Notes: generated by a model not told the origin, from the letters alone. DNA of 64,000 bases from Ostreiculturibacter nitratireducens (GCF_032670585.1 NZ_JAVQHL010000002.1:1178001-1242000), one strand, 5' to 3'. Positions 14,641 through 23,493 are shown, counted from the stretch's first letter. Numbers and translations are program-made.

Positions 14641-16587
14641 TTAGCGAAGGTCTGGCGGGGTCGCTTCAGCTGCCAGGGATGCCACGACCTCGTCCAGCGC
14701 AAGTGTTTCGGTCCGCGTCTCTCCGAGGCGGCGAACTGAAACACTTCTCTCTTCCACTTCGCGCATGCCGACGGCCAGGATCACCGGCACTTTACCGACG
14801 GAATGCTCGCGGACCTTGTAGTTGATCTTCTCGTTGCGGACGTCGGCCTCTGCCCGGACGCCCTTCGCGCGGAGCGCGGCGACCACTTCCTCGACATAGG
14901 CATCCGCGTCCGAGACGATGGAGGCGACCACCACTTGCCGGGGGGCGAGCCAGAAGGGCAGCTTCCCTGCGTGGTTCTCGATCAGGATACCGATGAACCG
15001 CTCGAAAGAACCGAGCGTCGCGCGGTGGAGCATGACCGGGCGGTGCTTCGCCCCGTCCTCGCCGATGTAGTTGGCGTCCAGCCGCTCGGGCAGGACGAAG
15101 TCCACCTGCAGCGTGCCGCACTGCCAGTCCCGCCCGATCGCGTCCGTGAGGACGAATTCAAGCTTCGGCCCGTAGAAGGCGCCTTCGCCGGGGTTCAGCG
15201 TGAATTCGTAGCCAGCCGCCCGCGTCGCGGACATGAGCGCGGCCTCGGCCTTGTCCCAAGTTTCGTCGCTGCCGGCCCGAAGCTCCGGCCGGTCGGAGAA
15301 CTTGATCTTGAAGGTCTCGAAGCCGAGGTCCCCATAGATGGCGTCCAGGAACTCGATGAACCGGCGCGTCTCGCTTTCGATCTGGTCCTCGCGGCAGAAG
15401 ATATGCGCGTCGTCCTGGGTGAAGCCCCGGACCCGCATGATCCCGTGCAGCGCGCCCGAGGGCTCGTACCGGTTGCAGGAGCCGAATTCCGCCATGCGCA
15501 GAGGCAGGTCTCGGTAGCTCTTCAGTCCGACGTTGAAGATCTGCACGTGGCAGGGGCAGTTCATTGGCTTCAGCGCGTTGACGGTCTTTTCGCGCGCGTG
15601 CTCCTCGTCCACCTCGACGATGAACATGTGTTCCTGGTAGTTCGCCCAGTGGCCGGATTTCTCCCACAGCACTCGGTTCACGACCTGAGGGGTGTTCACC
15701 TCGACATAGCCGCCGATGCGCTGCCGCCGCCGCATGTAGTCCTGCAATTCGGTGTAGATCGTCCAGCCGTTGGGGTGCCAGAAGATCTGCCCCGGCGCCT
15801 CTTCCTGCATATGGAAGAGGTCCATCTCGCGCCCAAGCCGGCGGTGGTCGCGCTTGGCGGCCTCCTCGAGCATGGTCAGGTAGGCCTTCAGGTCCTCACG
15901 GTTCCGGAACGCGACGCCATAGATACGCTGGAGCATCTGGCGCGAGGAATCGCCGCGCCAGTACGCTCCGGCGACGTTCATCAGCTTGAAGGCATCGGCC
16001 GGCAGCTGCCCGGTATGCTGAAGGTGCGGTCCCCGGCAGAGGTCCTGCCAGTGGCCATGCCAGTACATCCGGATCGGCTCTCCGTTCGGGATCGCCTCGA
16101 CCAGTTCGACCTTGTAGGGCTCGTTGTTGGCCTCGTAGAAGCGGATCGCACGGTCGCGGTCCCAGACCTCGGTCGTCACCGGGTCGCGGCGGTTGATGAT
16201 TTCCTTCATCTTCGCCTCGATCTGGCCGAGGTCCTCCGGCGTGAAGGGCTCCTCGCGGTCGAAGTCGTAATACCAGCCGTTCTCGATGACCGGACCGATG
16301 GTGACCTTCACCTCGGGCCAGAGTTCCTGCACGGCGCGCGCCATCACATGCGCGAAGTCGTGCCGGATGAGTTCAAGCGCCTGCGCATCGTCCTTCATGG
16401 TGTGAATGGCGATATGCGATGACCTGTCGATCGGCCATTGCAGGTCGAAATGCTTCCCGTCGATCGTGGCCGAAATCGCGGCCTTGGCGAGCGACGGCGC
16501 GATCGACGCGGCCACTTCCGCCGGGGTCACCCCCTCGGAGAAATTGCGGCTGTTGCCATCGGGAAATGTAAGGGTGATCTCGGCCAT
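14641..16587 (-). CDS. thrS: Threonyl-tRNA synthetase
   Basis: Class II aminoacyl-tRNA synthetase of 648 residues that charges tRNA-Thr. An N-terminal TGS domain (MAEITLTFPDGNSRNF) precedes the editing domain with HDFAHVMARAV and YWHGHWQDLCRGPH. The catalytic core has the class II motif 2 region (MRVRGFTQDDAHIFC), zinc ligands such as the Cys in MNCPCHVQIF, and motif 3 near HRATLGSFERFIG. A C-terminal anticodon-binding domain ends the protein. The ATG at 16587 was chosen over an in-frame upstream codon because homologues begin MAEITLTFPDG. No leader regulation was seen. Confidence 0.97.
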   Translation of the reverse strand: MAEITLTFPDGNSRNFSEGVTPAEVAASIAPSLAKAAISATIDGKHFDLQWPIDRSSHIAIHTMKDDAQALELIRHDFAHVMARAVQELWPEVKVTIGPVIENGWYYDFDREEPFTPEDLGQIEAKMKEIINRRDPVTTEVWDRDRAIRFYEANNEPYKVELVEAIPNGEPIRMYWHGHWQDLCRGPHLQHTGQLPADAFKLMNVAGAYWRGDSSRQMLQRIYGVAFRNREDLKAYLTMLEEAAKRDHRRLGREMDLFHMQEEAPGQIFWHPNGWTIYTELQDYMRRRQRIGGYVEVNTPQVVNRVLWEKSGHWANYQEHMFIVEVDEEHAREKTVNALKPMNCPCHVQIFNVGLKSYRDLPLRMAEFGSCNRYEPSGALHGIMRVRGFTQDDAHIFCREDQIESETRRFIEFLDAIYGDLGFETFKIKFSDRPELRAGSDETWDKAEAALMSATRAAGYEFTLNPGEGAFYGPKLEFVLTDAIGRDWQCGTLQVDFVLPERLDANYIGEDGAKHRPVMLHRATLGSFERFIGILIENHAGKLPFWLAPRQVVVASIVSDADAYVEEVVAALRAKGVRAEADVRNEKINYKVREHSVGKVPVILAVGMREVEERSVSVRRLGETRTETLALDEVVASLAAEATPPDLR

Positions 16588-16695
16588 TGCCGTTCTCCTC
16601 GTCGGTTTGGCGCCCACGGAACGCCCGGTTGCGGGTTATGTCCGGCGCCCTATCTGGCTGTGGGGCCGGGGGAAGTCAACGGGGAAGGGCATACG

Positions 16696-17961
16696 ATGAA
16701 CTGGTCGGAGGAGGCATTCGCGCTCCTCGCGGATGCGGAGGAGGAGGCCGGGGATCTTCAGCCGGAAGCGCGCGAGGCCGAGGCTGGGAATTTCCTTCGC
16801 CATGCCGCTTCGCTCGCCGCGACCAAGGTGGCCGACGGGCTGATCGACCCCAAACTTGTCCTTGCCTGGCTCCTCACGCATCTCGGCTCGCCGGCGTTCC
16901 TCGTCGGCCTTCTCGTGCCGATCCGCGAGGCGGGTGCGCTTTTGCCCCAACTCGTGACGGCCGCGCGGATCCGCTCTCTGCCCCGCCGCAAATGGGTCTG
17001 GGCCGGGGCATCCCTCGTGCAGGGCCTCGCGGCGGCGGCGATCGGGCTGTCGGCGATTTCCCTCGATGGCGCCGCCGCGGGCATTGCCGTCACGCTGGCC
17101 TTGGCCGCCCTGGCGCTGGCCCGATCCGCAGCATCGGTGAGCTACAAGGACGTTCTTGGAAAGACCGTGGGCAAGTCGAGGCGTGGCGCGGCGACCGGCC
17201 TTGCCAGCTCCGCGGCCTCCGCCGCCGTCCTTGTTTTCGCGCTCGCCTTGATCCTGCGGCCCGAGGCGCGCTTCGCGCTGGTCCTCGCGGCGCTCGTCGT
17301 CGCATCGATTCTGTGGCTCGCAGCCTCCGCCCTCTTCGCGACGCTCCGGGAGCCCGCACAGCCGGGGCAGAGGTCCGGCGCGCTTGCCCAGCTGGGCCTC
17401 CTGCGCGAGGATGCCCAACTCCGCCGCTTCATCGCGGCGCGTGGCCTACTCGTCGCGACCGCGCTTGCGCCACCCTACCTGGTCCTGCTCGGTGCCGGCG
17501 ATACGGCGCTCGAAACGCTTGGCGCGCTTGTCCTCGCCTCCGCCTTGGCGTCTCTTCTGTCCTCATACGTCTGGGGCCGCCTTGCCGATCGTTCCTCGCG
17601 CCTTGTCCTGATCCGTGCGGGGCTTCTTGCCGCGCTGCCGCTGGCCCTCGCGCCCGTCCTTCCCGCCGTCGGTCTGCTCGATACGCCCTGGGCGCTTCCG
17701 CTCAGTCTCTTCGTCCTGATGATCGCCTACCACGGGGTCCGTCAGGGACGCTCCACCTATCTTGTCGACACGGCCCCACCCGAGGCGCGTGCCGCATATG
17801 CGGCACTCGCCAACACCGCGATCGGGATACTCCTCCTTGCCGCCGGGGTCTTCGGGGCGCTCGCGTCGAGTTTCGGCGCCGGCGTCACGCTCGGACTCTT
17901 CGCCGTCATGAGCGTTGCAGGGGCGTGGGTCGCGCGGGGCCTTGCCGAGGCGGAGGCCTGA
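16696..17961 (+). CDS. MFS-type membrane transporter
   Basis: Inner-membrane protein of 421 residues with about twelve hydrophobic segments starting near residue 47. The N-terminal 40 residues are acidic and cytosolic (MNWSEEAFALLADAEEEAGD). A basic RIRSLPRRKWVW loop lies between helices 2 and 3, and the second half starts after a linker near residue 235 with the WGRLADRSSR loop. These features fit the major facilitator superfamily but no substrate signature is visible. Divergent from thrS; 53 bases before the next hydrolase gene, so likely one transcript. Confidence 0.85.
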   Translation: MNWSEEAFALLADAEEEAGDLQPEAREAEAGNFLRHAASLAATKVADGLIDPKLVLAWLLTHLGSPAFLVGLLVPIREAGALLPQLVTAARIRSLPRRKWVWAGASLVQGLAAAAIGLSAISLDGAAAGIAVTLALAALALARSAASVSYKDVLGKTVGKSRRGAATGLASSAASAAVLVFALALILRPEARFALVLAALVVASILWLAASALFATLREPAQPGQRSGALAQLGLLREDAQLRRFIAARGLLVATALAPPYLVLLGAGDTALETLGALVLASALASLLSSYVWGRLADRSSRLVLIRAGLLAALPLALAPVLPAVGLLDTPWALPLSLFVLMIAYHGVRQGRSTYLVDTAPPEARAAYAALANTAIGILLLAAGVFGALASSFGAGVTLGLFAVMSVAGAWVARGLAEAEA

Positions 17962-18014
17962 GCCTTGCATCCCCCGTCCGCTCCTTTAGCTTCCCCGCTC
18001 GAAGGAGACAGCCA

Positions 18015-18770
18015 ATGCCCGAGTATCTCGACACGCCCACGGGGCGCAGGATCGCATTCAACCGCAGCGCCGGGAAGGGGCCGGGGGTGGTGTTCCTCGG
18101 CGGCCTGCGTTCGGACATGGAGGGAACGAAGGCCATCGCCCTCGAAGCCTGGGCGAAGAAAGAGGGCCGAGCCTTTCTCCGCTTCGACTATTCCGGCCAC
18201 GGCCAGTCTTCCGGCCGTTTCGAGGAGGGCGCCATTGGCGACTGGTTCGAGGATGCCGTCGCAGCGATCACCGCGCTGACCGACGGGCCGCAAGTCCTCG
18301 TCGGTTCCTCGATGGGGGGATGGGTCTCGCTTCTTGTCTCGCGCGCGATGCCTGAAAACGTCGTGGGACTAGTCACGATCGCGGCCGCTCCGGATTTCAC
18401 CGAGGACGGCATGTGGTCCGAGTTCTCCGAGGAGCAGCGCCGCCAGCTGGTGACCGAGGGCCAGGTTGCTCTGCCGTCCGACTACTCCGACGAGCCCTAC
18501 ATCATCTCCCGCCGACTGATCGAGGAGGGGCGCACGCGCCTCGTCCTGCGTGATCCCCTGCGGCTTCCGATGCCGGTGCGCTTCCTTCAGGGCACGGCGG
18601 ATACAGACGTGCCGGTCTCCGTGGCGATGCGCCTTCTCGATCATGCCGAGGGACCGGACATGCGGCTGACGATCGTCAAGGACGCGGACCACCGTTTCTC
18701 CACGCCCGACTGTCTGCGGCTGGTCGAGGCATCTGTGGCCGAGGTCCTGGCGCGCATAGGCGGAGCGTGA
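18015..18770 (+). CDS. Alpha/beta-hydrolase
   Basis: Soluble hydrolase of 251 residues with a complete catalytic triad: nucleophile Ser99 in G-S-S-M-G, an Asp in GTADTDVPV and a His in DADHRFS near residue 225. LRFDYSGHGQSSG is the typical strand-loop before the nucleophile elbow. It resembles small serine carboxylesterases/thioesterases; the substrate is unknown. GAAGGAGA precedes the ATG. A structured element follows the stop. Confidence 0.9.
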   Translation: MPEYLDTPTGRRIAFNRSAGKGPGVVFLGGLRSDMEGTKAIALEAWAKKEGRAFLRFDYSGHGQSSGRFEEGAIGDWFEDAVAAITALTDGPQVLVGSSMGGWVSLLVSRAMPENVVGLVTIAAAPDFTEDGMWSEFSEEQRRQLVTEGQVALPSDYSDEPYIISRRLIEEGRTRLVLRDPLRLPMPVRFLQGTADTDVPVSVAMRLLDHAEGPDMRLTIVKDADHRFSTPDCLRLVEASVAEVLARIGGA

Positions 18771-18772
18771 AA

Positions 18773-18847
18773 CGGGGCTGAAGCGATGCCCTGCCAGAAG
18801 AAATCTCTTGTCTGTTTCGAACCTGGCAGATCCATCGTGATGCCCCG
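18773..18847 (+). terminator. Long interrupted hairpin between two hydrolase genes
   Basis: Three collinear helices: CGGGGC/GCCCCG (18773-18778 with 18842-18847), CGATG/CATCG (18784-18788 with 18833-18837) and CTGCCAG/CTGGCAG (18791-18797 with 18823-18829), about 18 pairs in total around a 25-base loop. It begins three bases after the stop of the first hydrolase and is followed by CTTTTGG. It may be a terminator, a processed 3' element, or a small structured RNA. Confidence 0.5.
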
Positions 18848-18898
18848 CTTTTGGCTGGAATATCCAATTTCGAACCTTTTCATCTCGCAGGGGCCGTG

Positions 18899-19624
18899 AT
18901 GGCAGAACCTCTTCTCCTGATCCCCGGCTTCATGGCAGACGCCCGCATGTTCCTGCCGCAGGTCGCGGCGCTTTCGGCCGGCCGCACCATTCAGGTGGCC
19001 TCCCTTGGCGAGGGCGACACGATCGAGGACATGGCCGGCGAGGTGCTTGCGTCCGCGCCGCCCTTCTTTGCGCTTGCGGGGCATTGGATCGGCGGCCTTG
19101 TCGCGATGGAGATCCTGCGCCGCGCGCCCGAACGGGTGAGCCGCATAGCGTTCCTCGACGTCCTGACATTGACCGAGACGCCGAACGCGGCCGCGGAGCG
19201 TGAGCCTCGCATCGCGATGGCCCGTGCCGGGCGGCTGGCCGAGGCTTTGGAGCAGGAAATCCCCGCTGCGGCGCTGGCGCCCGGGGCGGGCCGCGCGGAC
19301 CTCCAGTCCCGCTTGCGCGAGATGGCTGAGAGCCTCGGGCCTGAGGCATTCGCACGTCAATCCCGCGCGCTGATGCGCCGGCCGAACCAGCAAAAGACGC
19401 TCAGCAACGCGATGGTCCAGGCGCTCGTCCTTTGCGGCGCGCATGACACTCTCTGCCCCGTGCGCCGTCACGAGTTTCTGGCGGCGCTGATGCCGCGCGC
19501 GACGCTGTGCGTGGTGGAGGGAGCCGGTCACGTTCCGACCCTCGAACAGCCCGAGGCGGTGACCAATGCGCTCAGGGGGTGGCTCTCCACCCCCTATCTG
19601 CTGCGCAGGACGACGAGGTTCTGA
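18899..19624 (+). CDS. Alpha/beta-hydrolase-fold protein lacking the nucleophile
   Basis: Protein of 241 residues with the alpha/beta-hydrolase pattern LLLIPGFMADARMFLP, an acid residue D184 (CGAHDTLCP) and His212 (EGAGHVPTLEQP). The nucleophile elbow, usually G-H-S-M-G-G, reads G61-H-W63-I-G-G: the serine is replaced by Trp. It is therefore probably not a classical hydrolase. The TCG to TGG change is one base, so sequencing error or recent loss is possible. The start is the ATG at 18899 after a CAGGGG; an upstream GTG-rich extension is unlikely. Convergent with phaZ, six bases apart. Confidence 0.85.
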   Translation: MAEPLLLIPGFMADARMFLPQVAALSAGRTIQVASLGEGDTIEDMAGEVLASAPPFFALAGHWIGGLVAMEILRRAPERVSRIAFLDVLTLTETPNAAAEREPRIAMARAGRLAEALEQEIPAAALAPGAGRADLQSRLREMAESLGPEAFARQSRALMRRPNQQKTLSNAMVQALVLCGAHDTLCPVRRHEFLAALMPRATLCVVEGAGHVPTLEQPEAVTNALRGWLSTPYLLRRTTRF

Positions 19625-19630
19625 CGGGCC

Positions 19631-20905
19631 TCAGACGGCGCGGATCACTGCCTGCTTCTTCGAAGGTTCCCCGCCGCCGGCATTCCGGTCGATGAAGTCC
19701 AGAACCAGCGGCCGGATGTTGTTGCGCCAAGACTTGCCCGCGAAGATGCCGTAATGGCCCGCGTCGGGCTCGAGATGCGACGCCTTCTTCTCTTCCGGAA
19801 GACCGGTGAGCAGCTTCAGTGCGGCGACGCATTGCCCCGGAGCGCTGATGTCGTCCTTCGCGCCTTCCACGGTCTTGACCGCGACCCGCGTGATCTTGCC
19901 GATGTCCACCTGCCGGTCGCCCACGGTGAAGACGTTCCTTGCGACGACGCGGCGTTTGAAGATCCGCTCCACCGTCGAAAGGTAGAATTCCGCGGTCATG
20001 TCCATGACCGCGAGGTATTCGTCATAGAAGCGGTTGTGATGGTCGTGGTCCGAAGCCTCGCCCCGCGCGGCCCTCATGATCTGTTCGAAGAAGGCCGAGC
20101 CGTGGCGTTCGGCGTTCATCGACATGAAGCTCTGAAGCTGCAGCAGGCCGGGATACACGAGGCGTCCGGCACCCTTGTACTTGAAGCCCACGCGCTGGAT
20201 GATCAGGTGTTCAAGCTGCCCCATCGTCACCCGCCGCCCGAAGTCGGTCACTTCCGTCGGCGCCGCGTCCGGATCGATCGGACCGCCGATCAGCGTCAGC
20301 GTGCGGGGCTGCGCATCGGGGTCGACCTCCGCCAGGTAGGCCGTCGCCGCCAGCGTCAGGGGCGCCGGCTGGCAGACCGCGATGACGTTGATGTCGGGGC
20401 CGAGGTGGCGCATGAAATCGACGAGGTAGAGCGTGTAATCCTCGATGTCGAATTTGCCCTCGCTCACCGGGATGTCGCGGGCGTTGTGCCAGTCGGTGAT
20501 GTAGACCTCGTTGTCCACGATGAGGCTTTTCACCGTGGACCGCAGAAGCGTCGCGTAGTGGCCGGACATGGGCGCGACCAGAAGGATGCGGCGCCCGCGG
20601 GGACGTCGACCCTGGACCTTGAAGTGGATCAGGTCGCCGAAGGGTCGGGAGACGAGCGTCTCGATGGAGACGAGGTGGTCGCGGCCGTCCTCTGCGGTGA
20701 AGGTGCGGATGCCCCAGTCAGGTTTCGCGACCATCCGCGAGAAGGTCCGTTCGGTCACCTCGCCCCAGGCCGAGATGACATTGAATACCGGGTGCGGCGC
20801 CAGCCCGAAGATCGGGTAGGAGGCCATAGCACGCGCTGTCGCCCCCAACCACTCGTTCGTGTTGCGGGCGCTTTCCATCAGGTCGTAGGTGACCATACCT
20901 TTCAT
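19631..20905 (-). CDS. phaZ: Intracellular polyhydroxyalkanoate depolymerase
   Basis: Mobilises stored polyhydroxybutyrate granules in the cytoplasm. The 424-residue protein has the PhaZ1 layout, with YDLMESARN at the start, LVAPMSGHYATLLR, DWHNARDIPV, and the cysteine nucleophile in AVCQPAPLTLAA at about residue 183, plus the C-terminal His in PDAGHYGIF. The ATG at 20905 has GGAAGGA upstream. It is divergent from phaC with a 93-base shared promoter region that carries a PhaR-type box. Confidence 0.95.
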   Translation of the reverse strand: MKGMVTYDLMESARNTNEWLGATARAMASYPIFGLAPHPVFNVISAWGEVTERTFSRMVAKPDWGIRTFTAEDGRDHLVSIETLVSRPFGDLIHFKVQGRRPRGRRILLVAPMSGHYATLLRSTVKSLIVDNEVYITDWHNARDIPVSEGKFDIEDYTLYLVDFMRHLGPDINVIAVCQPAPLTLAATAYLAEVDPDAQPRTLTLIGGPIDPDAAPTEVTDFGRRVTMGQLEHLIIQRVGFKYKGAGRLVYPGLLQLQSFMSMNAERHGSAFFEQIMRAARGEASDHDHHNRFYDEYLAVMDMTAEFYLSTVERIFKRRVVARNVFTVGDRQVDIGKITRVAVKTVEGAKDDISAPGQCVAALKLLTGLPEEKKASHLEPDAGHYGIFAGKSWRNNIRPLVLDFIDRNAGGGEPSKKQAVIRAV

Positions 20906-20967
20906 GCTATATCCTTCCCATATCGGGTGGAATCGCCGGGTTTCGCCCCGAGGCCATAGGCGTTATG

Positions 20968-20978
20968 CTGCATCGCAA
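20968..20978. promoter_or_regulatory. PhaR-type operator between phaZ and phaC
   Basis: CTGC-ATC-GCAA matches the CTGC-N3-GCAG PhaR site reported for Rhodobacter (recollection) except for the last base. It lies 21-31 bases before the phaC start and in the divergent phaZ promoter region, so PhaR could control both genes. Confidence 0.5.
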
Positions 20979-20998
20979 CATATTCGGGAATTGTTTAT

Positions 20999-22789
20999 AT
21001 GACAACTAACGACACGTCTCCCCCGGAATCCCCCAGGCTCAAGGAAAACCTTGAGCGGATCGAGGCGCTGTCGCAACGGCTCGTCCAGGCGATGGCGAAG
21101 AAGCGCACCATCGACCAGAGCCTTCAGGCGCCCGGCCCCGACCTGATGCTGAAGGCCGGAACCGCCTGGTGGACCGAGGCGATGACCAATCCCGGCAAGC
21201 TGATCGAGGCGCAGGCCGCTCTTTGGGGCAAGTCGCTGAAGCATTACCTCGACGCGCAGCAGGCGCTTGCTAAGGGGGCCTTCGCGGTGCCCGAGGACAG
21301 TGGCCCCAAGGATCGCCGCTTTGCGAATCCGCTCTGGGACACGCATCCCTATTTCAATTTCATCAAGCAGCAGTACCTCCTGCAGGCGCAGGCGGTCCAC
21401 AATGCGGTTTCCTCGATCGAGAACCTGGAGCCGCGCGAAAAGCAGCGGATCGAGTACTTCGCGCGTCAGATCGTCGACATGCTGGCGCCGACGAACTTCC
21501 TTTCGACGAACCCCGACGCGCTGGAAAAGGCCGTGGCGACCGAGGGCGAGAGCCTCGTCAAGGGGCTCGAAAACCTCGTGCACGACCTGGAACGGAACGA
21601 TGGCGAGCTTCTCGTCACGCTCGCCGACCGGGACGCCTTCGAAGTGGGCGGCAACATCGGCACGACGCCTGGCTCGGTCGTGTTCCGGAACCGGATGTTC
21701 GAACTGATCCAGTACGCGCCGACCACGGAAAAGGCGCATGAAATCCCGCTGCTGATCTTCCCTCCGTGGATCAACAAGTTCTACATCCTCGACCTGAAAC
21801 CCCAGAACTCGCTCATCAAGTGGATCGTGGACCAGGGGTTCACGCTTTTCGTCGTGTCCTGGAAGAACCCGGACCCGTCCTATCGGGACGTCGGCATGGA
21901 TACCTATGTCGAGGAGGGATACCTGACCGCGATCGAGGAGGTGAAGAAGATCACGGGTCAGAAGAAGGTGAACGCGGTCGGCTACTGCATCGCCGGCACG
22001 ACGCTTTCGCTGACGCTCGCGCTGATGAAGAAGCATGGCGACAAGTCCATCAACTCCGCGACCTTCTTCACGACCCTCACGGACTTCTCCGACCAGGGGG
22101 AGATCGGCGTCTTCCTCGACGACGATTTCGTCGATGGGATCGAGCGCGAGGTGGAGGAAAAGGGCATCCTCGACAAGTTCTTCATGACGAGGACTTTCTC
22201 GTTCCTGCGATCGAACGACCTGATCTACGGTCCGGCCATCAAGAGCTACATGCTGGGCGAGGCACCGCCCGCATTCGATCTGCTTTTCTGGAACGGTGAC
22301 GGCACGAACCTGCCCGCCCGCATGTCGGTCGAATACCTGCGCGGCCTGTGCCAGCGCGACGAACTCGCGCGCGGGGTATTCCGGATCTGCGGAGAGGCGG
22401 TGGCGCTTGACGACATCACCATCCCGGTCTGCGCCATCGCCTGCGAGACCGACCACATCGCCGCATGGCGGTCCTCCTTTAACGGGTTCAAGCGGTTCGG
22501 ATCGAAGGACAAGACCTTCATCCTCTCCGAATCCGGCCACATCGCAGGCATCGTGAACCCGCCGACGAAGGACAAGTACGGCCACTACCTCAACCACGGC
22601 CCGCTGGAGAACGCGGAGACCTGGAAGGCCGGCGCGGAACACCACAAGGGCAGCTGGTGGCCGCACTGGGGCGAGTGGCTGGCGGGCCGCTCTGGCAAGA
22701 AGGTCGCGGCGCGCGAACCGGGCGATTCGTCGCATCCGGTGCTGGCTCCGGCCCCCGGAACCTACGTTCTGGAAGAGCCAACCCGCTGA
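20999..22789 (+). CDS. phaC: Class I polyhydroxyalkanoate synthase
   Basis: Polymerises (R)-3-hydroxyacyl-CoA to PHA on granules. The 596-residue protein has the class I N-terminal domain, with PLWDTHPYFNFIKQQYLL (residues about 111-128), and the catalytic alpha/beta domain. The catalytic Cys330 lies in G-Y-C-I-A-G, where Ala replaces a Gly usual in this box, a form I recall from other Rhodobacterales. The acid is in ACETDHIAAW and the base in SESGHIAGIVNPP. Length is normal for class I. Followed by phaP and phaR in the same orientation. Confidence 0.97.
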   Translation: MTTNDTSPPESPRLKENLERIEALSQRLVQAMAKKRTIDQSLQAPGPDLMLKAGTAWWTEAMTNPGKLIEAQAALWGKSLKHYLDAQQALAKGAFAVPEDSGPKDRRFANPLWDTHPYFNFIKQQYLLQAQAVHNAVSSIENLEPREKQRIEYFARQIVDMLAPTNFLSTNPDALEKAVATEGESLVKGLENLVHDLERNDGELLVTLADRDAFEVGGNIGTTPGSVVFRNRMFELIQYAPTTEKAHEIPLLIFPPWINKFYILDLKPQNSLIKWIVDQGFTLFVVSWKNPDPSYRDVGMDTYVEEGYLTAIEEVKKITGQKKVNAVGYCIAGTTLSLTLALMKKHGDKSINSATFFTTLTDFSDQGEIGVFLDDDFVDGIEREVEEKGILDKFFMTRTFSFLRSNDLIYGPAIKSYMLGEAPPAFDLLFWNGDGTNLPARMSVEYLRGLCQRDELARGVFRICGEAVALDDITIPVCAIACETDHIAAWRSSFNGFKRFGSKDKTFILSESGHIAGIVNPPTKDKYGHYLNHGPLENAETWKAGAEHHKGSWWPHWGEWLAGRSGKKVAAREPGDSSHPVLAPAPGTYVLEEPTR

Positions 22790-22814
22790 TTTCCTTCAGG
22801 TTCCGATATTTTTT

Positions 22815-22853
22815 CTGCAGTGCAGCATTTTTTCTTGAAATGCTGCACTGCGG
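22815..22853. promoter_or_regulatory. Twin PhaR boxes upstream of phaP
   Basis: An exact CTGC-AGT-GCAG at 22815-22825 and a CTGC-ACT-GCGG at 22843-22853, embedded in a perfect 14-base inverted repeat (22817-22830 and 22838-22851, seven-base spacer). They lie 61-99 bases before the phaP start. The site and position resemble the double PhaR operator described upstream of phaP in Rhodobacter and Paracoccus, where PhaR represses phasin synthesis until polymer titrates it away. Confidence 0.75.
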
Positions 22854-22913
22854 CGCGTATCTATTGTGCAGACGCAGAACGGGGATGGCCCCGGGCACAA
22901 TGGAGACAATGAA

Positions 22914-23363
22914 ATGGCGAAGACGCAGGATTTCACCAAAGTCATGCAGGACATGATGGGCGCGTTCCCGGTTGATGCCGGTGCTATGCAGAACGCGTTC
23001 AAGACCTCGGCCGCGATCGGCGAGAAGCTCGCGAAAGTGGCTCTCGAAGCCGCCGAGAAGTCGAACGAGATCTCGTCCAAGTGGACGAAAGACACCATCG
23101 CGAAGGCTTCGATGCTCGCGAAGGCCAAGGAAGACCCGACCGACTACTCGAAAGCGGTCACGGACTTCGCTTCCGCCTCCGCCGAGATGGCTGCCGAGAA
23201 CCTCGCCGCGTTTGCTGAAGTGGCGAAGAAGGTCCAGATGGAAACCGTCGAGCTGATGCTCGCCGCTGGCAAGGACTTCTCGGAAGACGCGACCGCTGCG
23301 GTCAAGAAGGCGACTGCCGAAGTGACCACCGCGGCGAAGAAAGCCGCTGCGGCCGCGAAGTAA
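22914..23363 (+). CDS. phaP: Phasin, PHA granule-associated protein
   Basis: Amphipathic helical protein of 149 residues that coats PHA granules and sets their size. It is Ala/Lys/Glu-rich with no cysteine, has the phasin pattern VMQDMMGAFPVDAGAMQNAF, SNEISSKWTKDTIAKA and SKAVTDFASASAEMAAENL, and ends in an Ala-Lys tail (TTAAKKAAAAAK). The ATG at 22914 follows GGAGACAATGAA. Strong expression is likely, judged by its own operator and a strong terminator. Confidence 0.95.
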   Translation: MAKTQDFTKVMQDMMGAFPVDAGAMQNAFKTSAAIGEKLAKVALEAAEKSNEISSKWTKDTIAKASMLAKAKEDPTDYSKAVTDFASASAEMAAENLAAFAEVAKKVQMETVELMLAAGKDFSEDATAAVKKATAEVTTAAKKAAAAAK

Positions 23364-23420
23364 TCGCGACCAGGAATACCGTTCGCCGGCGTCCTCCTCC
23401 CTGCCGGTTCGAACGATGCT

Positions 23421-23450
23421 GGGCGGGCCAATGGCCCGCCTTTCTTTTTG
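23421..23450 (+). terminator. Rho-independent terminator after phaP
   Basis: GGCGGGCC and GGCCCGCC form a perfect eight-pair stem with an AAT loop at 23422-23440, followed at once by TTTCTTTTTG and more T-rich sequence. This is the clearest terminator in the window and separates phaP from the independently controlled phaR. Confidence 0.93.
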
Positions 23451-23465
23451 TTTGTTTTTTTGCTT

Positions 23466-23493
23466 CTGCGGCGCAATCATGCTGCGGCGGCAA
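23466..23493. promoter_or_regulatory. Candidate PhaR autoregulatory boxes upstream of phaR
   Basis: CTGC-GGC-GCAA at 23466-23476 and CTGC-GGCG-GCAA at 23482-23493, 19-46 bases before the phaR start codon. Each differs from CTGC-N3-GCAG at the last base, and the second has a four-base spacer. Their position fits autorepression by PhaR; two near-matches in 28 GC-rich bases could partly be chance. Confidence 0.45.

Noticed and set aside
14803..16422. Long open frame on the plus strand opposite thrS
   Set aside because: High GC content opens long antisense frames; it mirrors thrS codons, has no ribosome site, and its product is a His/Asp/Val-rich string without any family pattern.
20963..22735. 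590-codon open frame opposite phaC
   Set aside because: It is the antisense of a fully convincing phaC with catalytic motifs; the antisense product is Arg/Val/Asp-rich with no recognisable domain.
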